A DNA stretch of 64,000 nucleotides from Labrys wisconsinensis (lineage in GTDB: Bacteria > Pseudomonadota > Alphaproteobacteria > Rhizobiales > Labraceae): contig NZ_JAUSVX010000003.1 of NCBI RefSeq assembly GCF_030814995.1, forward strand, positions 372,001-436,000, given 5' to 3'. A model generated the notes under the pieces. That model saw only the letters and a program-made list of their open reading frames with translations. It searched no databases and was not told where the DNA came from. Positions 16,301 through 25,354 of this stretch are shown here, in pieces. Each line of letters begins with the position of its first letter. Position 1 is the stretch's first letter. A program made the translations under genes and the position numbers.

Positions 16301-16378
16301 TGGTCGGAGCGAGAGGATTCGAACCTCCGACCCCTAGTCCCCCAGACTAGTGCGCTAACCGGGCTGCGCTACGCTCCG
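16301..16378 (-). tRNA. tRNA-Pro (anticodon GGG)
   Basis: Reading the - strand gives a full cloverleaf. The acceptor stem is CGGAGCG/CGCTCCG, the D stem GCGC/GCGC, and the anticodon stem CTAGT/ACTAG with loop CTGGGGG (anticodon GGG at loop positions 3-5). The T arm is GGAGG-TTCGAAT-CCTCT. The discriminator A is followed by an encoded CCA. Total 78 nt. It decodes CCC and CCU. Confidence 0.97.
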
Positions 16379-16501
16379 ACATCCATTGGGCGCCGATCCA
16401 TTAGAAAGTTTCGGGGCGTGGCGCAAGTCCGAATGATGAGGCGCGAGGCACGAGGGCACGGCATGCCGCGCCGGGTGCCTTGCCGCCGTCGTCGTCGGCG
16501 G

Positions 16502-17746
16502 CTAGCTGCACGGCTCCTCGAACCGGACCGCATAGTGACGAAGCTGCTCGGGGACGCCGAGGCCGAGCTCCAGGAAGGGGCTCCGCTTGCTGGTCACTGT
16601 CATCACCTGCCCTCGACCTCCCGACCAGCCGTCATGGTCGAGATCGTTCAACCAGGCATAGCGAAGGCGAGGATTGCCGCCGCGCGGTTCGGCGGCAAGC
16701 GTGACCGTCACCTCGTCACGTCCGCTGATCGCCGCCGCGGAGATCGGCGGGGGAGCGCCGGAATCATCCGTGAACTGGAATCCGTAATTTGGCGTCGGGC
16801 GGACCCAGTCCTGGTCGATGGCCAAGGCGCCGCCATAGGGGACATGGAATCGGACGCGGATGACGGCTCCCTGACGCTTCACGGAGGTCGGCCACAGGGG
16901 CTGCCACTGCCCGGTCTGCTCCAGCGTCGCGATCGCATCCGCCAGCGCCGCCGCGAACATCACGCGCCCCGGAAGGGTGGTGTGGCTGAGATCGTGCAGC
17001 GGCGCGTAGTAGAGCGGGCATGCCAGATGAACACCGGGCGTATCGCGGGCCACCTTGTATTGCGACTGGGCCGGCCAGGTGTGATCGCCGGCATCTTCCG
17101 CCTCGTTGATCTGCACCAGCATCAGCGGCGGCATCGATGGCGCGCCGAAGGCCTGGGCGATGGCCGGGCGGATGGCGGCGGCGAACTGGCGGAGCAGCGT
17201 CTCATAGACGGGGCTGTGCGGGCCGGTCTCGCCGTGCACGAACACATAGGGTCCGAGCTCGGCCTGCCCGCCGGACTGCTCGATGACCTGGCGAGCCTGG
17301 CGCGCTGCGGTGAGGGCATTGTCCCAGCAGGTGCCGCCGGGCAGGAAGGTGCCGAGCGGCCGCGCGCCCTGCCCCGTCGTGTTCCAGAGGCGAGCCGGCC
17401 CGCCTCCGGCGAGAGCATGGGCCAGGAGCACCGCCAGGGAGGCGTTCGCCCGGGCATGGTCCTGCAGCACGCTGAGGCGGTCCATACGGGACACGTCGGC
17501 CGGCTTGGGTCCGCGCTGGGCGAAGTAATTGGCGAAGCCGAAGGCGTCGGCGGCGGGCGGCAGGCCGGCAAACGGGCTGATCGCGCCGCTGGGCGGGTTG
17601 TAGGCATTGCTCTGGCCGTCGATCGGCATGTAGCGGACGCGCGAGCCGCGCAGGTCGGGCGAGCGTGGCGCGGCTCCGCCAGCCAGAAACGCCATGGCCA
17701 GGGGTGCCAGGGCCAGGGCCGCCCGCCGTGAAACGCAGACCGTCAT
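16502..17746 (-). CDS. Secreted SGNH/SASA-type carbohydrate esterase-like protein
   Basis: A 414-residue protein with an N-terminal signal peptide (RRAALALAPLAMAFLAGGAA). The motif YMPIDGQSNAYNP carries the G-Q-S-N block of sialate O-acetylesterase (SASA/DUF303) proteins, with Ser as nucleophile. VHGETGPHSP sits where the family has its second block, and ACPLYYAPLHDLSHTTLPGR provides the likely catalytic Asp/His. The C-terminal 120 residues look like a beta-sandwich. A likely role is deacetylation of a periplasmic or extracellular glycan. The start at 17746 is chosen for the signal peptide; its ribosome site is weak. It stands alone, 123 bp after the tRNA gene. Confidence 0.7.
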   Translation of the reverse strand: MTVCVSRRAALALAPLAMAFLAGGAAPRSPDLRGSRVRYMPIDGQSNAYNPPSGAISPFAGLPPAADAFGFANYFAQRGPKPADVSRMDRLSVLQDHARANASLAVLLAHALAGGGPARLWNTTGQGARPLGTFLPGGTCWDNALTAARQARQVIEQSGGQAELGPYVFVHGETGPHSPVYETLLRQFAAAIRPAIAQAFGAPSMPPLMLVQINEAEDAGDHTWPAQSQYKVARDTPGVHLACPLYYAPLHDLSHTTLPGRVMFAAALADAIATLEQTGQWQPLWPTSVKRQGAVIRVRFHVPYGGALAIDQDWVRPTPNYGFQFTDDSGAPPPISAAAISGRDEVTVTLAAEPRGGNPRLRYAWLNDLDHDGWSGGRGQVMTVTSKRSPFLELGLGVPEQLRHYAVRFEEPCS

Positions 17747-18159
17747 GCCACCATGGTCCGTTCGTCCTCTTCTGCCGGTCCCTCCGCCCCGGAGGCCGAC
17801 AGGGACCATGGACGGCGTTCGGGTGAAGTCAAGACCGACCAGGCGGGAACGGGCGCCTTCGCCATCCGGCGGCACGGCGTGACTTCGCCGCAGGCGACGG
17901 GTCCCGGCGGCAGGCGCCTCGGATCGCGGCACCCGCTCCGGCCATCGTCCTTTCCGGGGGCGCCCGATCCGGCCGGCCTTTTGCCGCCTCCGGTCGGGTT
18001 CGACCCCCGTTTTGGTCAAAAACGTATCAGTCGGGGCGGCGTCCTGTGGTGGCGCGCGCCGGCGAGCGCCGCTATCGTTCATGGAAGCGAGCCCGAAAAA
18101 CGCGGCCGAACAGCACCTTGGGCGACGTCGTGCGCGGCGGGCCCGCGGGAGGATCGATC
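17747..18159. other. Intergenic region between esterase and AraC-type regulator
   Basis: About 410 bp of divergent promoter DNA. A TTTTGGTCAAAA stretch at 18010-18021 (a 12-bp imperfect dyad) stands out in the G+C-rich surroundings. GGGAGGA at 18147-18153 is the ribosome binding site of the AraC gene. No other feature recognised. Confidence 0.4.
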
Positions 18160-19044
18160 ATGGGACCCGACTTGGAGGTCATTCAGATCAGGCCGGGCGA
18201 GTCCTTTGCCACCAGCTCCCATGGCTATCCCTATCACACGGTGCGCTGGCATTTTCACCCCGAGTTCGAGCTCCACCTCGTGGCAGCGACCTCCGGCCGC
18301 TATTTCGTCGGCGACTTCATCGGCGAGTTCGAGCCCGGCAACCTGGTCCTGACCGGCCCCAACCTGCCGCACAACTGGATCAGCGACGTGCCGGCCGGCC
18401 AGAGGGTGCCGCTGCGCTGCCGCATCATCCAGTTCGGCGAAGGCTTCATCGCCGGCGCGGTGCAGGCCTTTCCCGAGCTGGAGGGCCTCTCGCCCCTGCT
18501 GGATCTGTCGCGCCGGGGCGTGCTGTTCGGCAAGGAGACGAGCCGGGGCGTCGCGCCGCTGATGGAGGAGATCATGCAGGCACACGGCGTCAGGCGCATC
18601 GAGCTCTTCATGATGATCCTCGGGTTGCTCAGCCGGGAGCGGGCCAAGCGGGTCCTCGCCAGCGAGAGCTACCTGCCCGATCCCTCCGGCTACATGTCGG
18701 CCGGCATCAACCAGGCGCTGGCCTATATCCGCGAGAACCTCACCCAGCCCTTCCACGAGGGGGATCTCGCCGCGATCGCGGGCCAGTCGACCGGCGCCTT
18801 CTCGCGGGCGTTCCGCCGGCACACCGGCATGTCGCTGCTGCAATATGTCAAGCGGCTGCGCATCAACCTCGCCTGCCAGATCCTGATGAGCGAGGAGCAG
18901 GCGACGATCTCGCAGATCTGCTTCGAGGTCGGCTTCAACAATCTTTCGAACTTCAACCGGCAGTTCCTGGCGGAGAAAGGCATGCCGCCATCGCAGTTCC
19001 GGCGGCTGCTGGCCGCCAATATCGCCACAGCCAGAGCGGCTTAG
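18160..19044 (+). CDS. AraC-family transcriptional regulator of the polyol locus
   Basis: A 294-residue regulator. The N-terminal cupin sensor domain (about 20-150) contains HTVRWHFHPEFELHLVAATS and GNLVLTGPNLPHNWISD, the pattern of sugar-sensing AraC proteins. Two helix-turn-helix motifs at about 195-290 include FHEGDLAAIAGQSTGAFSRA and ISQICFEVGFNNLSNFNRQF. The start at 18160 is preceded by GGGAGGA. It is the first gene of a rightward series with a sugar/polyol ABC transporter and ribitol dehydrogenase, so it probably activates them in response to the polyol. Confidence 0.92.
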   Translation: MGPDLEVIQIRPGESFATSSHGYPYHTVRWHFHPEFELHLVAATSGRYFVGDFIGEFEPGNLVLTGPNLPHNWISDVPAGQRVPLRCRIIQFGEGFIAGAVQAFPELEGLSPLLDLSRRGVLFGKETSRGVAPLMEEIMQAHGVRRIELFMMILGLLSRERAKRVLASESYLPDPSGYMSAGINQALAYIRENLTQPFHEGDLAAIAGQSTGAFSRAFRRHTGMSLLQYVKRLRINLACQILMSEEQATISQICFEVGFNNLSNFNRQFLAEKGMPPSQFRRLLAANIATARAA

Positions 19045-19190
19045 CGCCGAGGACCACACCGGCACGAACGGCTCGAACGACGCCGGCAGGCCCTGCCGGC
19101 GACCGACGACGCCTGCCTTTCGCTCGAACCGAGAGAACGGCGCCCGACGCCAATGTCGGACGACCGCAACAACCAGAAGGAGGAAGCCCG

Positions 19191-20261
19191 ATGCACGAAT
19201 TTTCCATGAAGCTGGCCGGCGCCGCGGTGCTGGCCCTGTCCATCCTCGGCGGCCAGCCCTCGTCGGCGATGGCCGGCGACGTCTCCGGCGCGACCGTCGC
19301 CTTCCTGATGCCGGACCAGGGCTCGACCCGCTACGAGGAGCACGACCATCCCGGCTTCGTGGCCGAGATGGGCAAGCTGTGCGCCAGTTGCAAGGTGCTG
19401 TACCTCAACGCGGACGGCGACGTCTCCAAGCAGCAGCAGCAGTTCAATTCGGTGATCGCCCAGGGCGCCAAGGTGATCGTGCTCGACCCCGTCGATTCCG
19501 CGGCGGCCGCCTCGCTGGTGCACGTGGCGCAGAGCCAGGGCGTCAAGGTGGTGGCCTATGACCGGCCGATCCCGAAGGCCAAGGCGGACTTCTACGTCTC
19601 CTTCGACAACAAGGCGATCGGCAAGGCCATTGCCGCCTCGCTGGTGGACCATCTCAAGGCGCGCAACGTCGCGGTGGAGGATGTCGGCGTGCTGCAGATC
19701 AACGGCTCGCCGACCGATGCCGCCGCCGGCCTGATCAAGGCGGGCAGCCATGACGGCCTCGCCGGGGGTTCCTACAAGACCCTCGCCGAGTTCGACACGC
19801 CCAACTGGCTGCCGACCAATGCCCAGCAATGGGCGGCGGGCCAGATCTCCCGCTTCGGCAAGAAGGTGATCGGCGTCGTGGCGGCCAACGACGGCACGGC
19901 CGGCGGCGCCATCGCCGCCTTCAAGGCGGCGGGCGTCAACCCGGTGCCGCCGGTCACCGGCAACGACGCGACCATCGCGGCGCTGCAGCTGATCATCGCC
20001 GGCGACCAGTACAACACCATCTCCAAGCCGAGCGAGATCGTCGCCGCCGCCGCGGCCAACGTCGCGGTGCAATTGCTCAAAGGGGAGACGCCGAAAGCCG
20101 AGACGACGCTCTACGATACGCCATCCCAGCTCTTCGTGCCGGCGGTGGTGACGGCGGAGAACCTCAAGGCGGAGATCATCGACAAGAAGATCCAGACGCC
20201 CGAGCAGCTGTGCACGGGACGCTATGCCGAGGGCTGCAAGAAGCTCGGCATCATCGACTGA
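19191..20261 (+). CDS. XylF-like ABC transporter substrate-binding protein (polyol/sugar)
   Basis: A 356-residue type I periplasmic binding protein. The signal peptide runs to about residue 28 (AAVLALSILGG, then SSAMAGD). DVSGATVAFLMPDQGSTRYE, KVIVLDPVDSAAAASLVHVA, VKVVAYDRPI and VVAANDGTAGGAIAAFKAAG are the hallmark regions of the D-xylose-binding protein group. Two cysteine pairs (CASC at about 64-67 and one near the C-terminus, CTGRYAEGC) may form disulfides. AAGGAGG is placed 8 nt before the ATG. It lies 147 bp after the AraC gene. A 380-bp repeat-rich gap separates it from its ATPase gene. With the downstream ribitol dehydrogenase, ribitol or a related pentitol is the likely ligand. Confidence 0.9.
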   Translation: MHEFSMKLAGAAVLALSILGGQPSSAMAGDVSGATVAFLMPDQGSTRYEEHDHPGFVAEMGKLCASCKVLYLNADGDVSKQQQQFNSVIAQGAKVIVLDPVDSAAAASLVHVAQSQGVKVVAYDRPIPKAKADFYVSFDNKAIGKAIAASLVDHLKARNVAVEDVGVLQINGSPTDAAAGLIKAGSHDGLAGGSYKTLAEFDTPNWLPTNAQQWAAGQISRFGKKVIGVVAANDGTAGGAIAAFKAAGVNPVPPVTGNDATIAALQLIIAGDQYNTISKPSEIVAAAAANVAVQLLKGETPKAETTLYDTPSQLFVPAVVTAENLKAEIIDKKIQTPEQLCTGRYAEGCKKLGIID

Positions 20262-20356
20262 GGTCCGGCCGGAAATACATGAATCGACGCGGGGCGCTGG
20301 CCCAATATGGCCGGGGAGGACGTGACGATTGTCGATGAACGCGCAACGCTTGCCAA

Positions 20357-20548
20357 TCCCCTCCCCCTTGCGGGGGGGTAAGGGGTTGGGGGTCCATCAG
20401 AATTGAGCGCAACGTGCGTCACAAGGTGCCCTTTGCAGGCCGATCCACCTCATTCTGTACGACCCCCACCCCGTACCCCTCCCCGCCGCAAGTCGGATGT
20501 TTCCGACTTGCTCACTGATGAGCCCATCTCGGGAACACCCGAGATGGG
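20357..20548. repeat. Composite palindromic repeat between binding-protein and ATPase genes
   Basis: The outer arms, about 20357-20394 and 20461-20490, are inverted copies built around CCCCTCCCC(GCCGC)/TTGCGGG and GGGGTTGGGGGTC. Next come two perfect hairpins: GCAAGTCGGA/TCCGACTTGC (20488-20511, loop TGTT) and CCCATCTCGGG/CCCGAGATGGG (20523-20548, loop AACA). This is the style of rhizobial mosaic palindromic elements. Inside an operon such structures can stabilise the upstream mRNA or reduce downstream expression, giving more binding protein than ATPase. Confidence 0.75.
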
Positions 20549-20643
20549 TGGGGAGGGGAGAGGCCGGCGTCGCGCTCGACACGGCTATTCCCGAAGGCGT
20601 CCGGCCGCTCGTCTCCCGGCGGCCGGACAGCCGCCAGATCGGA

Positions 20644-21483
20644 ATGGATTCGATGACTGATCCCGCCACCATCTCCGCGCCCGCCCACCGGCCCGTGCTC
20701 AGCCTTCAGGGCATCTCCAAGAATTATGGCGCCATCCACGCCCTCGCCGACATCGACATGGACATCCATCCCGGGGAGATCGTGGCGCTGGTCGGCGACA
20801 ACGGCGCGGGCAAGTCGACCCTGGTCAAGATCCTGGCGGGCGCCCACCAGCCGAGCGCCGGCACCATCGCCTTCGAGGGCCGGACCGTGACGCTCGCCGA
20901 TCCCGGCGCGGCGCTGCGGCTCGGCATCGCCACCGTGTTCCAGGACCTCGCCCTGTGCGAGAATCTCGACGTCGTCGCCAACATCTTCCTCGGCCGCGAG
21001 CTCGCGCCCTGGCAGCTCGACGAGGTGGCGATGGAGGTCCGCGCCTGGACGCTGCTGAACGAGCTCTCGGCGCGCATCCCGAGCGTGCGCGAGCCGGTGG
21101 CGGCGCTCTCGGGCGGGCAGCGCCAGACCGTGGCGATCGCCCGCTCCCTCCTGATGCAGCCGAAGGTGATCCTGCTCGACGAGCCGACCGCGGCCCTCGG
21201 CGTCGCCCAGACCGCCGAGGTGCTCAACCTGATCGAGCGGGTGCGCGACCGCGGCCTCGGCGTGGTGATGATCAGCCACAACATGGAGGACGTGCGCGCG
21301 GTCGCCGACCGCATCGTCGTGCTCCGGCTCGGGCGCAACAATGGCGAGTTCTCGCCGGACGCCTCCAACCAGGAGCTGGTCAGCGCCATCACCGGCGCCG
21401 CCGACAATGCCGCCAGCCGCCGCGCCGGCCGGCGCGCGGCGCGCGAGGAGGGCAGCGTGCCGAACCTGGAGGGGCGGCCATGA
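20644..21483 (+). CDS. Single-domain sugar ABC transporter ATP-binding protein (FrcA-like)
   Basis: A 279-residue ATPase with one nucleotide-binding domain. Walker A is GDNGAGKST (51-59), the Q-loop region FQDLALCENLDVVANIFLGR, the signature ALSGGQRQTVAIARSLL (154-170) and Walker B VILLDEPTAALG. Most xylose/ribose-type ATPases carry two such domains; the single-domain form is that of FrcA of Sinorhizobium, and presumably works as a dimer. In-frame ATGs at 20644 and 20653 both lack a strong ribosome site; 20644 is reported. It overlaps the permease start by ATGA. The C-terminal 25 residues are Arg/Ala-rich. Confidence 0.9.
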   Translation: MDSMTDPATISAPAHRPVLSLQGISKNYGAIHALADIDMDIHPGEIVALVGDNGAGKSTLVKILAGAHQPSAGTIAFEGRTVTLADPGAALRLGIATVFQDLALCENLDVVANIFLGRELAPWQLDEVAMEVRAWTLLNELSARIPSVREPVAALSGGQRQTVAIARSLLMQPKVILLDEPTAALGVAQTAEVLNLIERVRDRGLGVVMISHNMEDVRAVADRIVVLRLGRNNGEFSPDASNQELVSAITGAADNAASRRAGRRAAREEGSVPNLEGRP

Positions 21484-22739
21484 CCTCCGCATCCGACCGC
21501 GAGACGGGCGCCAAGCACCTGCTCGACCGCCGCGACGAGCGCCTGCAGGACCGCAGCGGCGTCACAGGCGCGCTGCGCGCCTTCATCGATCGCGTGCGCG
21601 CCGGCGATCTCGGCTCGCTGCCGGTCGTGGTCGGGCTCGCGATCATCTGGACCATCTTCCAGTGGCTCAACCCGGTGTTCCTGTCGCCGAACAACCTGGT
21701 CAACCTGCTGTTCGACTGCTCGACCGTGGGCGTCATCGCGCTCGGCATCGTCTGCGTGCTGATGGTCGGCGAGATCGACCTGTCCGTCGGCTCGGTCAGC
21801 GGCCTCGCCTCCGCGCTGCTCGGCGTGCTCTGGGTGCAGCAGGACTGGCCGGTCGCGCTGGCCATCGCAGCGGCGCTCGCCGCCGGCTGCGCGATCGGCT
21901 GCCTCTATGCGGTGCTCTACAACAGGCTCGGCATGCCGAGCTTCGTGTCGACCCTGTCGGGCCTGCTCGCCGTCCTCGGGCTGCAGCTCACCATCCTGGG
22001 ACCGACCGGCTCGATCAACCTGCCCTATGAATCCGCGCTGGTGAATTTCGGCCAGCTCCTGGTGATGCCGGACGCCGTGTCCTACGCCCTCGCCGCCCTG
22101 CCCGGCCTCGCGGAGCTGCTGGCCGGCTGGCGGACGGCGCGGCGCCGGCGGGCGGCGGGCCTGTCCGCGCGCTCGCCCGGCGGCCTCCTCCTGCAGGCCG
22201 TCGCCGTCACCGCGGCGCTGGAGCTCGTCGCGGGCTACCTCAACCTCGACCGCGGCGTGCCCTGGATGTTCGGCCTCTTCGTCGTCCTCGTCATGGCGAT
22301 GAACTATGCGCTGAGGCGCACACAATGGGGCCGCTCGATGACCGCGGTCGGCGGCAACCGCGAGGCGGCGCGCCGGGCCGGCATCAAGGTCGGGGCGATC
22401 CATCTCAGCGCCTTCGCGCTCTGCGCCACGCTCGCAGCCGCCGGCGGCGTGCTCTCGGCCGCGCGCCTCGCCAGCGCCAGCCAGCAGGCCGGCACCGGCG
22501 ACGTCAACCTCAACGCCATCGCCGCGGCGGTGATCGGCGGCACCAGCCTGTTCGGCGGGCGGGGCAGCGCCTATTCCGCCCTGCTCGGCATCATCGTCAT
22601 CCAGTCCATCGCCAGCGGGCTGACGCTGCTCGATCTGTCCTCGTCGCTCCGCTACATGATCACCGGAGGCGTCCTGGCCATCGCCGTCATCGTCGACTCT
22701 CTCGCCCGCCGCTCGCGCGTTTCCCACGGCCGCGCCTGA
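21480..22739 (+). CDS. XylH-like sugar/polyol ABC transporter permease
   Basis: A 419-residue integral membrane protein (BPD_transp_2 family) with about 10-12 hydrophobic segments. The EAA-like and family motifs are [20 protein letters not shown] near residue 95 and [20 protein letters not shown] near the C-terminus. A hydrophilic N-terminal tail of about 45 residues and a charged loop around 215-235 ([13 protein letters not shown]) are as in XylH. The start overlaps the ATPase stop (ATGA), and the ribitol dehydrogenase gene follows at 25 bp. Confidence 0.92.
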   Translation: MTSASDRETGAKHLLDRRDERLQDRSGVTGALRAFIDRVRAGDLGSLPVVVGLAIIWTIFQWLNPVFLSPNNLVNLLFDCSTVGVIALGIVCVLMVGEIDLSVGSVSGLASALLGVLWVQQDWPVALAIAAALAAGCAIGCLYAVLYNRLGMPSFVSTLSGLLAVLGLQLTILGPTGSINLPYESALVNFGQLLVMPDAVSYALAALPGLAELLAGWRTARRRRAAGLSARSPGGLLLQAVAVTAALELVAGYLNLDRGVPWMFGLFVVLVMAMNYALRRTQWGRSMTAVGGNREAARRAGIKVGAIHLSAFALCATLAAAGGVLSAARLASASQQAGTGDVNLNAIAAAVIGGTSLFGGRGSAYSALLGIIVIQSIASGLTLLDLSSSLRYMITGGVLAIAVIVDSLARRSRVSHGRA

Positions 22740-22764
22740 CGGGCGGCGCAGACAAGAGGGCAGA

Positions 22765-23493
22765 ATGAGCCAAGAGTTTGCAGGCAAAGTCGCGGCCGTC
22801 ACCGGCGCCGCCTCCGGCATCGGGCTCGCCTGCGCCCGGGCGATGCTGGCCGCCGGGGCGACGGTCGTGCTGATCGACCGGGCGGCGGACCGGCTGGCGG
22901 CGCTCCACGCCGAGCTTGGCGAGCGGGCGATCCCGGCGGTGGTCGACCTCGTCGATCCCGCCGGCGTCGCCGGCATGATGCCGCGCATCCTGGCGAGCGC
23001 CGGCCGGCTCGACATCTTCCACGCCAATGCCGGCGCCTATGTCGGCGGCGAGGTGGTCGCGGGCGATCCCGATGCCTGGGATCGCATGCTGAACCTCAAC
23101 ATCAATGCGGCGTTCCGCAGCGTGCACGCCGTGCTGCCGCATATGGTGGAGCGCCGGACCGGCGACATCATCCTCACCAGCTCCATCGCCGGCCTGGTGC
23201 CGGTGGTCTGGGAGCCGATCTACACCGCCTCCAAGCACGCGGTGCAGGCCTTCGTGCACACGCTGCGCCGGCAGGTCGCCCCGCACGGCATCCGCGTCGG
23301 CGCGGTGGCGCCCGGGCCGGTGGTCACGGCGCTGCTCGACGACTGGCCCAAGGCCAAGATGGAGGAGGCGCTCGCCGCCGGCAGCCTGATGCCGCCTGAG
23401 GCCGTAGCCGAGGCCGTGCTGTTCATGCTGAGCCGGCCACGGACCATCACCATCCGCGACCTCGTCATCCTGCCGCAGAGCCTGGACGTCTGA
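22765..23493 (+). CDS. rbtD: Ribitol 2-dehydrogenase-like short-chain dehydrogenase
   Basis: A 242-residue SDR enzyme. The sequence is strikingly close to Klebsiella ribitol dehydrogenase as I recall it, e.g. [51 protein letters not shown] and [20 protein letters not shown]. The cofactor motif TGAASGIG is at 13-20; Asp38 (VLIDRA) indicates NAD; the catalytic Ser140, Tyr153 and Lys157 are in place. It oxidises ribitol to D-ribulose in the cytoplasm. It lies 25 bp after the permease, completing an uptake-plus-oxidation unit. No ribulokinase gene is present in the window, so the next step must be encoded elsewhere. Confidence 0.88.
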   Translation: MSQEFAGKVAAVTGAASGIGLACARAMLAAGATVVLIDRAADRLAALHAELGERAIPAVVDLVDPAGVAGMMPRILASAGRLDIFHANAGAYVGGEVVAGDPDAWDRMLNLNINAAFRSVHAVLPHMVERRTGDIILTSSIAGLVPVVWEPIYTASKHAVQAFVHTLRRQVAPHGIRVGAVAPGPVVTALLDDWPKAKMEEALAAGSLMPPEAVAEAVLFMLSRPRTITIRDLVILPQSLDV

Positions 23494-23506
23494 GGCGGCG
23501 CGCCGG

Positions 23507-24433
23507 TCAGCGCTGCGGCCGCTCGATGCCCGGGATGCCGACGATCGCCTCGACGAGGAAATCGATCAGCAGCCGGACGCGGGCGATGCCGGCCCGCTCC
23601 GGCACGATGAGCAGGCTCAGCGGCACCGAGGGCAGCGTGTGGTCGGGCAGGATCGCCTCGAGGCGGCCGTCGGCCAGCAGGTCGTCGACCAGCCAGCGAT
23701 GGGCCGGCGCGATGCCGCGCCCGGCGATCATGGCCTCGCGCGCCGCGAGCCCGTGATCGACCCGCAGCCGTCCGGCAAAGGGCACCGCATGCTCCGCGCC
23801 GTCCGGCCCCTCCAGATGCAGGGTGTCGCTCCCGGCCACGTTCGACATGCGGATGCCTTCGTGGCCGGTGAGGTCGCGGGGGTAGGTCGGCCGGCCGCGC
23901 ACGGCCAGATAGGCCGGCGCGGCCACCAGCAGGCGCCGGCTGCGGCCGAGGGCGCGGAGCTTCATCGCGCTGTCGGCGAGCGGGCCGAGGCGCAGCGCCA
24001 CGTCGACGCCCTCGCGCACCAGGTCGATGCGCTCGTCGGTGAGGCTGAGGTCGATGCCGATGTGGGGATAGAGGTCCTGGAAGGCGAAGATCAGCCGGCT
24101 GACATGCAGGACCCCGATCGCCGCGGTGCAGGAGATGCGGATCGTGCCGGCCGGCGCGCCGCGCCGGTCCCGCGCCTCGTCGCCGGCCTGCTCGACCAGG
24201 CGCAGGATCTGGATGCAGTGCGCATAGTAGCGGCCGCCCTCCTCGGTCATGGCAACGCGCCTCGTGGTGCGGCTGAGCAGCGGCATGCCCACGGCGTCCT
24301 CGAGCTCGCGCAGGTGCCGCGTCACCGTCGACTGGCCGATGCCGAGCTCGCGCGCCACGGCCGAGAGGCTGCCGCGCTCGGCCACGCGGACAAAGCTGCG
24401 CATGCGTTCCAGCGTGACATCCGGCCTATCCAT
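23507..24433 (-). CDS. LysR-family transcriptional regulator
   Basis: A 308-residue regulator with N-terminal HTH (about 1-65: ERMRSFVRVAERGSLSAVAR, then LGIGQSTVTRHLRELEDAVG) and a LysR substrate-binding domain containing GTIRISCTAAIGVLHVSRLI and the GIDLSLTDERIDLVREGVDV block. It converges on the ribitol dehydrogenase gene and is divergent from the quinone reductase gene at 24527, its probable target. An inverted repeat at 24437-24482 lies in the shared promoter. Confidence 0.92.
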   Translation of the reverse strand: MDRPDVTLERMRSFVRVAERGSLSAVARELGIGQSTVTRHLRELEDAVGMPLLSRTTRRVAMTEEGGRYYAHCIQILRLVEQAGDEARDRRGAPAGTIRISCTAAIGVLHVSRLIFAFQDLYPHIGIDLSLTDERIDLVREGVDVALRLGPLADSAMKLRALGRSRRLLVAAPAYLAVRGRPTYPRDLTGHEGIRMSNVAGSDTLHLEGPDGAEHAVPFAGRLRVDHGLAAREAMIAGRGIAPAHRWLVDDLLADGRLEAILPDHTLPSVPLSLLIVPERAGIARVRLLIDFLVEAIVGIPGIERPQR

Positions 24434-24436
24434 TTT

Positions 24437-24482
24437 CCGGCATGATCCTATGCATTTCCAAGATCTATCGGATCAATGCCGG
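24437..24482. promoter_or_regulatory. Inverted repeat in the LysR/quinone reductase divergent promoter
   Basis: CCGGCATGATCC (24437-24448) and GGATCAATGCCGG (24470-24482) are inverted copies, with one extra A in the right arm and a 21-bp spacer. It starts 4 bp upstream of the LysR start codon. It is a reasonable autoregulatory and target site of the LysR protein; the assignment is inference. Confidence 0.4.
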
Positions 24483-24526
24483 ACCGTCCATGTCAGGGGC
24501 CGGTTTCATCGCATCGGATCTGCCCC

Positions 24527-25324
24527 ATGAACATCCTGCTCGTCTTCGCCCATCCCGAGCCGCGCTCGCTCAACGGCGCGCTGCGCGACATCGCCATCCG
24601 CACGCTCGAGGCCGAGGGCCACGCGGTGCGCCAGTCCGACCTCTATGCCGAGGGCTGGACCTCCGAGGTCGACCGCGCCGACTTCCCCGCGCTGGCGCCG
24701 GACGGACGGCTCATCCCCGTTGCGGCCTCCAAGCAGGCCTTCGAGGCCGGCACCCTGACCGACGACGTCAAGGCCGAGATCGACAAGCTCCTCTGGGCGG
24801 ACGTCCTGATCCTGCAGTTCCCGCTCTGGTGGTTCGCCATGCCGGCGATCCTCAAGGGCTGGGTCGACCGGGTGTTCGCCTACGGCTTCGCCTATGGCGT
24901 CGGCGAGCACAGCGACAGGCGCTGGGGCGACCGCTACGGCGAGGGCACCCTGGCCGGCAAGCGCGCCATGCTGATCGTCACGGCCGGCGGCTGGGAGGAG
25001 CACTATGCGCCCCGCGGGATCAACGGGCCGATCGACGACCTCTTGTTCCCGATCCAGCACGGCATCCTCTACTATCCCGGCTACGACGTGCTGCCGCCCT
25101 TCGTCGCCTACCGGGTCGACCGCCTCGACGAGGCTGGGTTCGAGCGCGTGGCCGAAGGGCTGCGCGAGAGGATGCGGACGCTCGCCACCACGCCGCCCAT
25201 TCCCTATCGGCCGCAGAACGGCGGCGACTATCTGATCCCGAGCATGGAGCTGCGCCCCGGCCTGGGCGCCCCCGGCGCGAGCGGCTTCGCGCTGCACCGG
25301 GCCGATGCGGATGCTGCGGGTTAG
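24527..25324 (+). CDS. NAD(P)H dehydrogenase (quinone), flavodoxin-2 fold
   Basis: A 265-residue NQO1-like protein. Features are the N-terminal FMN loop region ILLVFAHPEPRSLNGALRDI, SDLYAEGWTSEVDRADF, DVLILQFPLWWFAMPAILKG and WVDRVFAYGFAYG, the core of the flavodoxin_2/MdaB family. It would reduce quinones by two electrons with FAD or FMN, guarding against redox cycling. The start at 24527 aligns with the family N-terminus. It is divergent from the LysR gene. Confidence 0.9.
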   Translation: MNILLVFAHPEPRSLNGALRDIAIRTLEAEGHAVRQSDLYAEGWTSEVDRADFPALAPDGRLIPVAASKQAFEAGTLTDDVKAEIDKLLWADVLILQFPLWWFAMPAILKGWVDRVFAYGFAYGVGEHSDRRWGDRYGEGTLAGKRAMLIVTAGGWEEHYAPRGINGPIDDLLFPIQHGILYYPGYDVLPPFVAYRVDRLDEAGFERVAEGLRERMRTLATTPPIPYRPQNGGDYLIPSMELRPGLGAPGASGFALHRADADAAG

Positions 25325-25354
25325 GTGTTTTTCGCGATATTGCTCCAGTCGCGA

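Noticed and set aside
17985-18015. GGTCGGGTTCGACCCCCG, looks like a tRNA T-arm
   Set aside because: No acceptor, D or anticodon arm can be folded around it on either strand.
20724-23027. Very long - strand frame across the ribitol transporter genes
   Set aside because: Antisense to ATPase, permease and dehydrogenase genes with strong family matches; its translation is low-complexity Arg/Ala/Asp/Gln.
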